Source: Candidatus Aerophobetes bacterium Ae_b3b
Lineage (GTDB): Bacteria; Aerophobota; Aerophobia; Aerophobales; AE-B3A
Assembly: GCA_005223085.1 (NCBI GenBank)
Contig: NJBP01000070.1
Span: forward strand, 1-9,014
Length of the DNA: 9,014 bases
Direction: 5' to 3'
The notes under the pieces were generated by a model, which saw only the letters and a list, made by a program, of their open reading frames with translations, made no database searches and was not told the DNA's origin. Numbering within the stretch: the first letter of the stretch is position 1; the number at the start of each line of letters is the position of its first letter. A program made the position numbers and the translations under genes. Of the stretch, positions 1-5,697 are shown piece by piece.

Positions 1-39
1 GAGTTTGTAGAATAAAAACGCGAAATTCCTTGCTTGTAA

Positions 40-75
40 GATTGCCACGTTTGTCTTCGACAAACTCGCAATGAC
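40..75. repeat. Short palindromic repeat (gattgccacg...ctcgcaatgac type)
   Basis: The outer arms ATTGC (41-45) and GCAAT (68-72) are complementary. They enclose a perfect 7-bp inner stem, GTTTGTC (49-55) with GACAAAC (59-65), around a TTC loop. The flanks match a widespread family of small intergenic palindromes whose consensus resembles GATTGCCACG...CTCGCAATGAC, found in many copies in various bacterial genomes. The structure is read directly from the sequence; family membership is from memory and unchecked. Only one copy is visible in this window. Confidence 0.55.
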
Positions 76-197
76 GGAAAAGAGGTAACTTCCGGTGATA
101 ATCCTGGCAATTTTGAGGTATAGGAATTTCAATAATCTCTCTGAATTATTATCAAGTAACCCTCGGTAGACCAAATATCAGAAAAAAGAGGGGAGCA

Positions 198-272
198 GGC
201 TCGACTTGCTCGAGCGAAGCGAGAGTCGGCTTTGCCGATCGAGCCGTCGAGGGGGGATATTTCCCCCCTCGA
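198..272. repeat. Multi-branched GC-rich palindromic element
   Basis: An outer 7-bp stem pairs GGCTCGA (198-204) with TCGAGCC (239-245). Inside it sit two small hairpins: CTCG/CGAG (209-212 with 220-223), and TCGGC/GCCGA (226-230 with 234-238) with a TTT loop. Directly after comes a perfect 11-bp hairpin, TCGAGGGGGGA (247-257) with its complement at 262-272 and a TATT loop. The base composition contrasts sharply with the AT-rich surroundings. It could be a REP/MITE-like dispersed element or a structured RNA. No T-run follows, so it is not a typical terminator. Confidence 0.5.
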
Positions 273-331
273 GTATCTTGTCACAGGATATTGCTAGCAG
301 AGAAGTAACTAAAGGTTTCCAGAGATTTCAC

Positions 332-407
332 GGGGGCATAGCTCAGCTGGGAGAGCGCGTCCTTGGCGTGGACGAGGTCGGGGGTTCGAATCCCCCTGCC
401 TCCACCA
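332..407 (+). tRNA. tRNA-Ala, anticodon GGC
   Basis: A full cloverleaf can be drawn. The acceptor is GGGGGCA (332-338) with TGCCTCC (397-403), the D stem GCTC/GAGC (341-344 with 353-356), the anticodon stem CGTCC/GGACG (358-362 with 370-374), and the T stem GGGGG/CCCCC (380-384 with 392-396) around a TTCGAAT loop. The anticodon loop TTGGCGT places GGC at 365-367, reading Ala codons GCC and GCU. The single acceptor wobble is G3-U70 (334 with 401), the hallmark identity pair of alanine tRNA. The discriminator is A404, and CCA is encoded at 405-407. No adjacent tRNA or rRNA gene is visible. Confidence 0.97.
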
Positions 408-417
408 GATAAAGATA

Positions 418-459
418 GGATTAAGGATTAAGAATTAAGCATTAAGGACTAAGAGTTAT
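418..459 (+). repeat. Degenerate heptamer tandem repeat (GGATTAA-like)
   Basis: Starting at 418 the sequence divides into 7-base units: GGATTAA, GGATTAA, GAATTAA, GCATTAA, GGACTAA, GAGTTAT. The first five share the pattern G-N-A-(T/C)-TAA, and the last is decayed. The array begins about ten bases after the tRNA-Ala CCA end. Read directly from the sequence; its function is unknown. Confidence 0.6.
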
Positions 460-503
460 AATAATTAAACCCTGATGGGGTAAGCTATTCAGTTGAGAGA
501 CTT

Positions 504-527
504 CGGTAGGAGAGGCTTTAGCCTCTC
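504..527 (-). repeat. Small hairpin repeat, copy A (minus orientation)
   Basis: GAGAGGC (510-516) and GCCTCTC (521-527) form a perfect 7-bp stem with loop TTTA, next to CGGTAG at 504-509. Read on the minus strand the unit is stem, TAAA loop, stem, then CTACCG. This matches copy B at 568-592 except for the three outer base pairs of the stem, which have changed in a compensating way. Confidence 0.6.
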
Positions 528-567
528 AGTCACCTTTAACTCTTATTTAGAAAGTTGCGCATATCTT

Positions 568-592
568 CGCAGGCTAAAGCCTGCGGCTACCG
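568..592 (+). repeat. Small hairpin repeat, copy B (plus orientation)
   Basis: CGCAGGC (568-574) and GCCTGCG (579-585) form a perfect 7-bp stem with loop TAAA, followed by GCTACCG (586-592). The core aggc-TAAA-gcct and the CTACCG tail are shared with copy A, which lies 40 bases upstream in the opposite orientation. The 'gcaggctaaagcctgcggctacc' pattern resembles a dispersed intergenic repeat I recall from environmental bacterial genomes; this recollection is unchecked. Confidence 0.6.
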
Positions 593-676
593 GTGGTGTA
601 GGTAAAACGTAAGCTCTGAGCCTCGTAACTACCAATTATGCACTTGAGCAAAAGCTAGAAAGATACTTTTCCTATC

Positions 677-704
677 TTAGTTCTTAATTCTCAGTTCTGA
701 ATTA
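677..704 (-). repeat. Degenerate heptamer repeat in inverted orientation
   Basis: The + strand divides into TTAGTTC, TTAATTC, TCAGTTC and TGAATTA. On the minus strand the first three read GAACTAA, GAATTAA and GAACTGA, the same heptamer family as the array at 418-459 but reversed. The array ends five bases before the ilvD Shine-Dalgarno site, so it would lie in the ilvD leader if transcription starts upstream of it. Confidence 0.5.
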
Positions 705-720
705 TTATGAAGGAGATAGG

Positions 721-2394
721 ATGCGAAGTAATCAAATAAAAAAAGGAATTGAGCGGACTCCCCATCGAGCTTTACTTTATAGTACTGGTCTGACAGAAAA
801 AGCCTTAAATAAACCCTTCGTTGGAATTGGCTCCAGTTTCAGCGACATAGTACCGGGCCATATCCTGATGCGCGGGATGGAAAGATTTATAGAAAGAGGC
901 GTTGAGGCAGGCGGTGGTTGTCCTTTCATCTTTGGCATCCCCTCCATTTGTGATGGAATTTGTATGGGACATCCAGGAATGAGATATTCTCTTCCCTCGC
1001 GGGAAATAATAGCTGACTCTATTGAAGCTGTGGCCCAAGCCCACTGTTTTGATGGACTGATTCTTCTTACCAATTGTGACAAAATAACCCCCGGCACTCT
1101 TATGGCTGCCGCCAGAATTAACCTTCCTACCATTATAGTTACGGCTGGTCCTATGACGTCTGGTAGATTCAAGGAAAAAAGACTTTCCTATGTAAGAGAT
1201 GCCTTCGAAGTAATCGGCAGATTTAAAAAAGGAGAGATAAGCGAAGCCGAGCTTAGGGTTTTAGAAAAAGAGGTTTGCCCAGGAGCAGGCTCGTGCCAGG
1301 GTATGTATACTGCCAATACAATGGCTTGCCTCACGGAAGTTATGGGAATGAGTCTTCCCGGATCAGGATGTGCCTTGGCTGTTTCGGCCAAAAGAAAAAG
1401 AATCGCCTACGATAGTGGGCAGAGGATAGTAAAACTCATTGAGGGAAAGGTTCTCCCCAGAGATATAATGAATAGAGGAGCCTTTGAGGACGCCATTCGA
1501 GTGGATATGGCTCTTGGAGGGTCAACTAATACTATCCTTCATCTTCTGGCCATTGCTAATGAAGCCGAAGTTGAGTTATCACTTGAGCTTTTTGATGAGA
1601 TAGGTAGAGAGACCCCTCATTTGGTTAATCTCCGCCCAGGGGGAGACTATTTCATGGAGGATCTGGAATGGGCAGGAGGAATTCCTGGCCTATTGAACAC
1701 TCTTAAAGATATTCTAGTTGATCGACCCACCGTCTCCGGTAAATCTATAAAAGAGATTGCCTCAGAAGGAGAAGTCTTAGATAGGGAAGTAATCAGAAGT
1801 CTAGATGATCCTTACGATAGAGAGGGGGGCATAGCCATCTTAACTGGGAACTTGGCCCCTGAGGGGGCAGTGGTGAAACAATCTGCAGTAAAGGAAAAGG
1901 TGAAAAAATTCAAGGGTAGAGCTAAAGTCTTTGATAACGAAGAAGATGCAGTTAAAGCCATTTACGCAGGCAAAATAAGAGACCACAATGTTATCGTCAT
2001 TCGTTATGAGGGACCAAAAGGAGGACCAGGGATGAGGGAGATGCTCTCCCCCACTGCTGCAGTGGTAGGAATGGGACTATCTGATTCGGTGGCTCTGATT
2101 ACCGATGGACGATTCTCAGGAGGTACCAGAGGCCCCTGCGCAGGCCATGTCTGTCCGGAGGCAGCCCAAGGAGGTCCCATCGCCCTTTTGATAGATGATG
2201 ACGAGATTCTAATCGACATTCCTCGAAGAAAACTTGAAGTACGCTTATCTAAAGAAGAGCTAGCAAAAAGAAGGAAAAGCTGGAGAAAACCTTCTCCTAA
2301 GTTCAAGAAGGGCTGTTTAGCCCGTTATATGCTATTGGTAAGCTCAGCTAAGGAGGGAGCAGTATTAAAGGCCAATCTTAATGAAGATAATTAA
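721..2394 (+). CDS. ilvD: Dihydroxy-acid dehydratase
   Basis: This cytoplasmic iron-sulfur enzyme removes water from 2,3-dihydroxy-isovalerate or 2,3-dihydroxy-3-methylvalerate to give the keto acids that become valine/leucine and isoleucine. The 557 residues are of normal family length. Visible IlvD/Edd signatures are VPGH (44-47), [19 protein letters not shown] (82-100), NCDKITPG (118-125, cluster Cys119), [19 protein letters not shown] (186-204, Cys192), GGSTNT (266-271) and [10 protein letters not shown] (462-471), whose Ser466 aligns with the proposed catalytic base. The N-terminal motif is [10 protein letters not shown], as in the E. coli and B. subtilis branch, rather than the NVTPCN form that gives a third cluster Cys. 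The usual GHxSPEAA is GHVCPEAA here. The ATG follows GAAGGAG (709-715) at a good distance. It is probably the first gene of the operon; no other ilv or leu genes are in the window. Assigned by recognition, with high certainty. Confidence 0.96.
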   Translation: MRSNQIKKGIERTPHRALLYSTGLTEKALNKPFVGIGSSFSDIVPGHILMRGMERFIERGVEAGGGCPFIFGIPSICDGICMGHPGMRYSLPSREIIADSIEAVAQAHCFDGLILLTNCDKITPGTLMAAARINLPTIIVTAGPMTSGRFKEKRLSYVRDAFEVIGRFKKGEISEAELRVLEKEVCPGAGSCQGMYTANTMACLTEVMGMSLPGSGCALAVSAKRKRIAYDSGQRIVKLIEGKVLPRDIMNRGAFEDAIRVDMALGGSTNTILHLLAIANEAEVELSLELFDEIGRETPHLVNLRPGGDYFMEDLEWAGGIPGLLNTLKDILVDRPTVSGKSIKEIASEGEVLDREVIRSLDDPYDREGGIAILTGNLAPEGAVVKQSAVKEKVKKFKGRAKVFDNEEDAVKAIYAGKIRDHNVIVIRYEGPKGGPGMREMLSPTAAVVGMGLSDSVALITDGRFSGGTRGPCAGHVCPEAAQGGPIALLIDDDEILIDIPRRKLEVRLSKEELAKRRKSWRKPSPKFKKGCLARYMLLVSSAKEGAVLKANLNEDN

Positions 2395-3553
2395 TTATAA
2401 AAAGAGAAAATCGGTATCTGAAAGATACGAATTTCTTCTTGGGCAGGGAATGTCTGATATTTACAAGATCAAAGCTTATCAACCGGGCAAACCCATAGAG
2501 GAAGTAAAAAGGGAGTTTGAGTTAAAGAATGTAATCAAGCTTGCTTCCAATGAGAATCCTCTAGGACCATCTCCGAAAGCAGTGGAGGCTATTAGAGGAT
2601 ATGCCTCAAAAATCAACTTTTATCCTGACGGAGGGAGTTATTATTTAAAAAAGGCTCTAGGAGAAAAACTGGGCGTAAAAGAAGACAGCATCATTCTCGG
2701 TAACGGTTCCGACGAGATCGTTTCTCTGATCACTCGGATCTTTCTCCAGAAAGGTGATGAAGCAATAATGGGAGATCCTTCCTTCCTAATGTACAAAATA
2801 GATGCTCAACTTAGCCGGGCAAATGTTGCCTCTGTTCCCTTAAAGAGTTTCAGACTGGATCTATCAGAAATGAGTAAAGTCGTTGGTCCCAAAACAAAAC
2901 TCATCTTTATTAGTAATCCCAATAACCCCACCGGCACCATTATTACCGAAGATGAGGTGGAGCATTTTCTAAGAGATATTCCTCCCCGAATCCTGGCTAT
3001 TTTCGATGAGGCCTATTATGAATATGTGGAAGATACAAATTACCCTCAAAGCATAGATCTTTTAGATGGGAACAGTAACATTATCATCTTGCGTACTTTT
3101 TCCAAGATTTATGGTTTGGCTGGATTAAGAGTAGGTTATGGGGTTGGCAGCCCTGAAATTATTGAGCTACTTAACAAAGCTCGCCCTCCCTTTAATGTGA
3201 ACTCCTTGGCCCAGGTAGCTGCCTTGGCCAGTCTAGAGGATAAAGATCAGGTTAATCGAAGCAAAATCTTAGTTAGAGAAGGGAAAGAATTTCTTTATTC
3301 CAATCTTAGAAGACTCAAAATCTTCTTTATTCCTACCCAGGCAAATTTCATTTTGATTAAAGTAGGAAAAAAAGCAAAAGATGTTGCGGCAAAACTCCTT
3401 AAAAAGGGGATAATTGTGAGGGGAATGGGAGCTTACAATCTTCCCCATTATATAAGAGTCACCATTGGAACAAAACCACAAAATGAAGAGTTTATCAAGA
3501 ATCTCCAAACCATCCTCTCTTCCCGGCAGGAGGGGTTTAACAATTGCCATTGA
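2381..3553 (+). CDS. hisC: HisC-family aminotransferase (histidinol-phosphate or aromatic)
   Basis: A fold-type I PLP aminotransferase of 390 residues. Visible landmarks are [13 protein letters not shown] (53-65), GNGSDE (107-112), ISNPNNPTG (177-185), FDEAYYEY (208-215, with Asp209 contacting the PLP nitrogen), [16 protein letters not shown] (238-253, PLP-binding Lys242) and YIRVTIGT near 357-364, whose Arg would bind substrate phosphate or carboxylate. HisC makes histidinol phosphate, but family members beside cmk often serve phenylalanine/tyrosine synthesis; no other his or aro gene is visible to decide. The start is uncertain. The ATG at 2381 overlaps ilvD by 14 bases, while the ATG at 2450 (residue 24) gives [15 protein letters not shown], the usual N-terminus, but has poor SD spacing. 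A 6-bp hairpin, GTATCT/AGATAC (2414-2428), lies between them. The 3' end overlaps cmk. Confidence 0.88.
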   Translation: MKIINYKKRKSVSERYEFLLGQGMSDIYKIKAYQPGKPIEEVKREFELKNVIKLASNENPLGPSPKAVEAIRGYASKINFYPDGGSYYLKKALGEKLGVKEDSIILGNGSDEIVSLITRIFLQKGDEAIMGDPSFLMYKIDAQLSRANVASVPLKSFRLDLSEMSKVVGPKTKLIFISNPNNPTGTIITEDEVEHFLRDIPPRILAIFDEAYYEYVEDTNYPQSIDLLDGNSNIIILRTFSKIYGLAGLRVGYGVGSPEIIELLNKARPPFNVNSLAQVAALASLEDKDQVNRSKILVREGKEFLYSNLRRLKIFFIPTQANFILIKVGKKAKDVAAKLLKKGIIVRGMGAYNLPHYIRVTIGTKPQNEEFIKNLQTILSSRQEGFNNCH

Positions 3554-4205
3554 TGGACCGGCTGCCTCAGGAAAAAGCACTGCTGCTAAGCTTGTTGCCA
3601 AGAAATTAGGTTATTCGTACTTAGACACGGGAGCTATGTACAGGGCCTTGACCTGGAAAGCCTTAAGGAATAAAGTAAATATTAAGGATAAAAAAGGGCT
3701 CGGTCAACTAGCTAAAGAAACAAAAATTACCTTAAAATCTCAATCTAATCTTGAAACCAAGATTTACCTCGATGGTAAAGAGGTAACCTCTTTCATTCGT
3801 TCTCCGCTGATAGATAAAAATGTCTCCCCCATTTCGGTGGTTAAAGGGATCAGAGAAGCGATGGTGGCGGAACAAAAGAGAATGGGTAAAAATGGAGGTA
3901 TTGTAGCGGAAGGTAGAGATATAGGAACAGTTGTTTTTCCAAAAGCTGAAGTCAAGATTTTTCTCACAACCTCGTTTAAGGAGAGGGTAAAAAGGCGCTG
4001 GAAGGAAGAAACCAACAAGGGTCTATCTTCGGACAGGAAAAGAGTAGCCATTGACCTTCTCACTCGGGATAGCATAGACAGCCAGAGAAAGATTGCTCCC
4101 CTGAAGAAAGCTAGAGGAGCAGTAGTTATTGACAACACCTGTCTGAACATTCCCCAGACAGTGGACAGAATCTTAGAGGTGGTAAAAACTAAACTTACCC
4201 CATGA
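3483..4205 (+). CDS. cmk: Cytidylate kinase (start uncertain)
   Basis: CMP/dCMP kinase of the NMP-kinase P-loop family; it phosphorylates CMP or dCMP with ATP in the cytoplasm. From the ATG at 3483 there are 240 residues: P-loop GPAASGKST (25-33), LDTGAMYRALTW (47-58), EGRDIGTVVFP (143-153) and the CMK-specific RDSIDSQRKIAPLKKA (195-210), followed by IDNT where IDTS/IDTT is usual. The start is a puzzle. The 3483 ATG lacks a Shine-Dalgarno site and adds about 17 basic, unconserved residues read from the end of the aminotransferase gene. A TTG at 3465 is also open. The best SD, AGGAGGGG (3528-3535), precedes an in-frame ATT at 3543 that would give the compact Met-Ala-Ile-Asp-Gly start and a 221-residue protein, the usual length. 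The function is certain, the start is not. It overlaps plsC by ATGA. Confidence 0.93.
   Translation: MKSLSRISKPSSLPGRRGLTIAIDGPAASGKSTAAKLVAKKLGYSYLDTGAMYRALTWKALRNKVNIKDKKGLGQLAKETKITLKSQSNLETKIYLDGKEVTSFIRSPLIDKNVSPISVVKGIREAMVAEQKRMGKNGGIVAEGRDIGTVVFPKAEVKIFLTTSFKERVKRRWKEETNKGLSSDRKRVAIDLLTRDSIDSQRKIAPLKKARGAVVIDNTCLNIPQTVDRILEVVKTKLTP
3528..3535 (+). promoter_or_regulatory. Strong Shine-Dalgarno site inside hisC, before ATT codon of cmk
   Basis: AGGAGGGG lies inside the last codons of the aminotransferase gene. The only cmk-frame codon at proper distance that could initiate is ATT at 3543-3545, nine bases after AGGAGG. The cmk-frame codons from 3534 are GGT, TTA, ACA, ATT, GCC, ATT, with no ATG, GTG or TTG. 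AUU initiation is known for infC and pcnB in E. coli. Use of this site here is inferred. Confidence 0.45.
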
Positions 4206-4828
4206 AGGAAACCCCTCTTTGGTATCACCTCTTACGTGAGTTAGCCATAATAATTTTTAAGGGTCTGTTTAACATAAAGATTCAAGGAAAGGAAAACATT
4301 CCTCCAAAGGGAGGGGTGATCCTTGCCTCCAATCATCTAAGTTATCTTGATCCCATTGTCATAGGTCTTCTTGTTTCAAGAAAAATTAATTTCATGGCAA
4401 AAAGGGAGCTCTTTGAAAACCCTCTGTTCGGCTGTGTTATAAGTAAGCTAGGAGCTTTTCCTGTCAGAAGAGAGAGATTAGATCGTGAAACCTACCAAAG
4501 GGCTCTAGGACTGTTGAAAAAAGGTAAAATTTTGGTTCTCTTTCCAGAAGGAACACGCAGTCAAAAGGGAAATCTTGGACACTTAAGAGAAGGAACGGCA
4601 AGAATAGCTGTAAGAACGAAAGTTCCTCTGATTCCTGTTGTTATCAGGGGAACAGATAAAGCCCTTCCTCGTGGGAAAAAGATAGTAAGACTGGCCAGGG
4701 TAAAAGTTCGGATAGGAAAGCCGTTAGAGAGTGAGCCATTATACGAAGGGAAAGATATTAAAAGAAAGGTACAAAGACTTCATCAGAGGTTAGAAAGGAG
4801 TATGAAAACCTTAGTTGAGAGGCCGTAG
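4202..4828 (+). CDS. plsC: 1-acyl-sn-glycerol-3-phosphate acyltransferase
   Basis: A membrane-associated PlsC (LPLAT) acyltransferase that adds the second fatty acyl chain to lysophosphatidate, giving phosphatidate, the precursor of membrane phospholipids. The 208 residues are typical of short bacterial forms. The four family blocks are visible: NHLSYLDP (44-51, catalytic His45 and Asp50 of HX4D), GAFPVRR (84-90, block II), LFPEGTRS (113-120, block III, glycerol-phosphate binding) and VPLIPVVI (141-148, block IV). A hydrophobic N-terminal stretch (about 8-20) probably anchors it to the inner face of the membrane. Its ATG overlaps the cmk TGA (ATGA), pointing to translational coupling. With plsY downstream in the same run, two consecutive acylation steps are encoded together; PlsX is not in the window. 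Confidence 0.94.
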   Translation: MKETPLWYHLLRELAIIIFKGLFNIKIQGKENIPPKGGVILASNHLSYLDPIVIGLLVSRKINFMAKRELFENPLFGCVISKLGAFPVRRERLDRETYQRALGLLKKGKILVLFPEGTRSQKGNLGHLREGTARIAVRTKVPLIPVVIRGTDKALPRGKKIVRLARVKVRIGKPLESEPLYEGKDIKRKVQRLHQRLERSMKTLVERP

Positions 4829-4831
4829 AGT

Positions 4832-5674
4832 ATGCAAGTATTTCTCCCTCCAGAAATTGGTTTTTGTTTTGGGGTAAAAAGAGCTTTAAACTTAGTGATA
4901 GATGAATTAAAAAGAGAAGAAAAAATTTATTCTCTGGGGGACTTAATTCACAACCCTCAGGTAATTGAGGATTTGAAAAAGAAAGGAGTTGTCTTCGTGT
5001 CGAGTCTGTCCCAAGTGAAGAAAGGAACAGTAATTATTAGATCACACGGAGCTGATCCCTCTTTAATCAGAAAAGCGAGGGAAAAAGGACTAAAAGTAAT
5101 AGACGCTACCTGTCCTTATGTGGCAAAGGTGCAAAGGATAGCCAAATTCCTTTCTCAAAAGTCGTACCGGATAGTTATCGTTGGTTTAAGTACCCATCCT
5201 GAGATAAAAGGAGTAATAGCTAGTGTCGCAGGAAAAAAAACCTACGTGGTTAAAGACCCTCAAGAAATAGAAAGAATACCTTTTACAGGAAAGATGGGGG
5301 TGGTAGTTCAGACCACAGAAAGTCTTGACAATTTTAGTAATATTGTAAAGAATTTAGTGAAAAGAGGAAAAGAGTGTAGAGTTTTTAACACTATATGTAA
5401 AGTAATAAGACGTCGTCAGGAAGAAACTAAGAAGCTAGCCAAAAAGGTTGAGGTGGTGATAGTGGTGGGGGGACATAATAGTTCAAATACCTCTCAGTTG
5501 GCTAGACTATCTCAATCAATGGGAGTGAAGACATATTTCATGGAAAGAGAAAAAGATCTCGATTCTATGGACTGGCAAGGAATAAAAAGAGTTGGCCTGA
5601 CCGGGGGAACTTCTACCCCTGAAGAGTTAATAGTGAAGATAAGAGATCGACTTGGTCAATTTTCTGTAACTTAG
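4832..5674 (+). CDS. ispH: 4-hydroxy-3-methylbut-2-enyl diphosphate reductase
   Basis: IspH (LytB) is the last enzyme of the MEP isoprenoid pathway; it reduces HMBPP to IPP and DMAPP with an oxygen-sensitive iron-sulfur cluster. The 280 residues fit the short bacterial form. The three cluster cysteines are in place: Cys12 (GFCFGVKRA), Cys94 (DATCPYV) and Cys189 (NTICKVIRRRQ). Substrate-site motifs are also intact: LIHNPQV (38-44), RSHGA (70-74), HPEIKG with Glu124, QTTES (160-164), GGHNSSNT (213-220) and GGTSTPEELI (258-267). The ATG is three bases after the plsC stop, with a weak GAGAGG about ten bases upstream. In some clostridia IspH is fused to S1; here the two genes are separate, with rpsA 23 bases downstream. 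Confidence 0.96.
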   Translation: MQVFLPPEIGFCFGVKRALNLVIDELKREEKIYSLGDLIHNPQVIEDLKKKGVVFVSSLSQVKKGTVIIRSHGADPSLIRKAREKGLKVIDATCPYVAKVQRIAKFLSQKSYRIVIVGLSTHPEIKGVIASVAGKKTYVVKDPQEIERIPFTGKMGVVVQTTESLDNFSNIVKNLVKRGKECRVFNTICKVIRRRQEETKKLAKKVEVVIVVGGHNSSNTSQLARLSQSMGVKTYFMEREKDLDSMDWQGIKRVGLTGGTSTPEELIVKIRDRLGQFSVT

Positions 5675-5685
5675 TCGTACCAGAA

Positions 5686-5691
5686 AAGGAG
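5686..5691 (+). promoter_or_regulatory. Shine-Dalgarno site fixing the GTG start of rpsA
   Basis: AAGGAG lies six bases before the GTG at 5698. It is the only good SD near the N-terminus of the S1 reading frame and supports GTG over the next in-frame ATG (residue 18). Confidence 0.75.
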
Positions 5692-5697
5692 TTCAAG

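Larger units (their letters stand above)
1..331. other. Gene-free stretch with palindromes upstream of tRNA-Ala
   Basis: I see no convincing protein gene here. The region holds a short palindromic repeat near 40-75, a weak AT-rich inverted repeat (AATAAT near 131-136 against ATTATT near 145-150), and a complex GC-rich palindrome at 198-272, each discussed separately. No clear promoter for the downstream tRNA could be picked out; a TTGTCA at 278-283 has no acceptable -10 partner. Confidence 0.6.
408..720. other. Repeat-rich intergenic region before ilvD
   Basis: No protein gene is supported in these 313 bases. They contain a degenerate 7-bp tandem repeat at 418-459, a related array on the opposite strand at 677-704, and two inverted copies of a small hairpin repeat at 504-527 and 568-592. 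The region ends in the ilvD ribosome-binding site, GAAGGAG at 709-715, five bases before the ATG. A TTGAGC at 644-649 could be a -35 box, but no acceptable -10 lies 16-18 bases downstream, so no promoter is called. I see no T-box, leader-peptide attenuator or riboswitch signature of the kind often found before branched-chain amino-acid genes. Confidence 0.55.

Noticed and set aside
247-272. 11-bp G6/C6 hairpin as a Rho-independent terminator
   Set aside because: No T-run follows on the + strand, and no gene ends just upstream within the window. On the minus strand the bases beyond the stem also lack a clear T-run.
206-412. Open reading frame of 68 codons across the GC-rich palindrome and tRNA-Ala
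   Set aside because: It runs straight through a certain tRNA, its residues reflect the palindrome and tRNA, and it has no SD or recognisable domain.
418-459. CRISPR-like repeat array
   Set aside because: Units are 7 bases, contiguous and degenerate, with no spacers and no cas genes nearby.
644-678. Promoter for ilvD from TTGAGC (644-649) and TATCTT (673-678)
   Set aside because: The spacing is 23 bases, too long, and the -10-like box lies within the heptamer-repeat region. No better pair was found.
140-712. Near-identical direct repeat (TCTGAATTATTATnAAG) at 140-156 and 696-712
   Set aside because: Thirteen identical AT-rich bases plus AAG are close to what chance allows in 9 kb of AT-rich sequence, and the flanks do not match, so I do not treat it as an insertion footprint.
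332-720. tRNA-Ala as an integration site for a mobile element
   Set aside because: No integrase or transposase gene is visible, and no second copy of the tRNA 3' end is present in the window.
777-1172. Minus-strand open frames inside ilvD (also 805-1044, 1188-1391, 2004-2306)
   Set aside because: They lie wholly opposite a well-conserved enzyme gene, match no family, and have no promoter or SD context.
3764-4228. Minus-strand 154-codon frame opposite cmk
   Set aside because: It is a shadow of cmk, with no domain and composition typical of a complement frame. The same holds for minus frames at 3269-3601, 5613-5908, 6955-7179 and 8816-8998.
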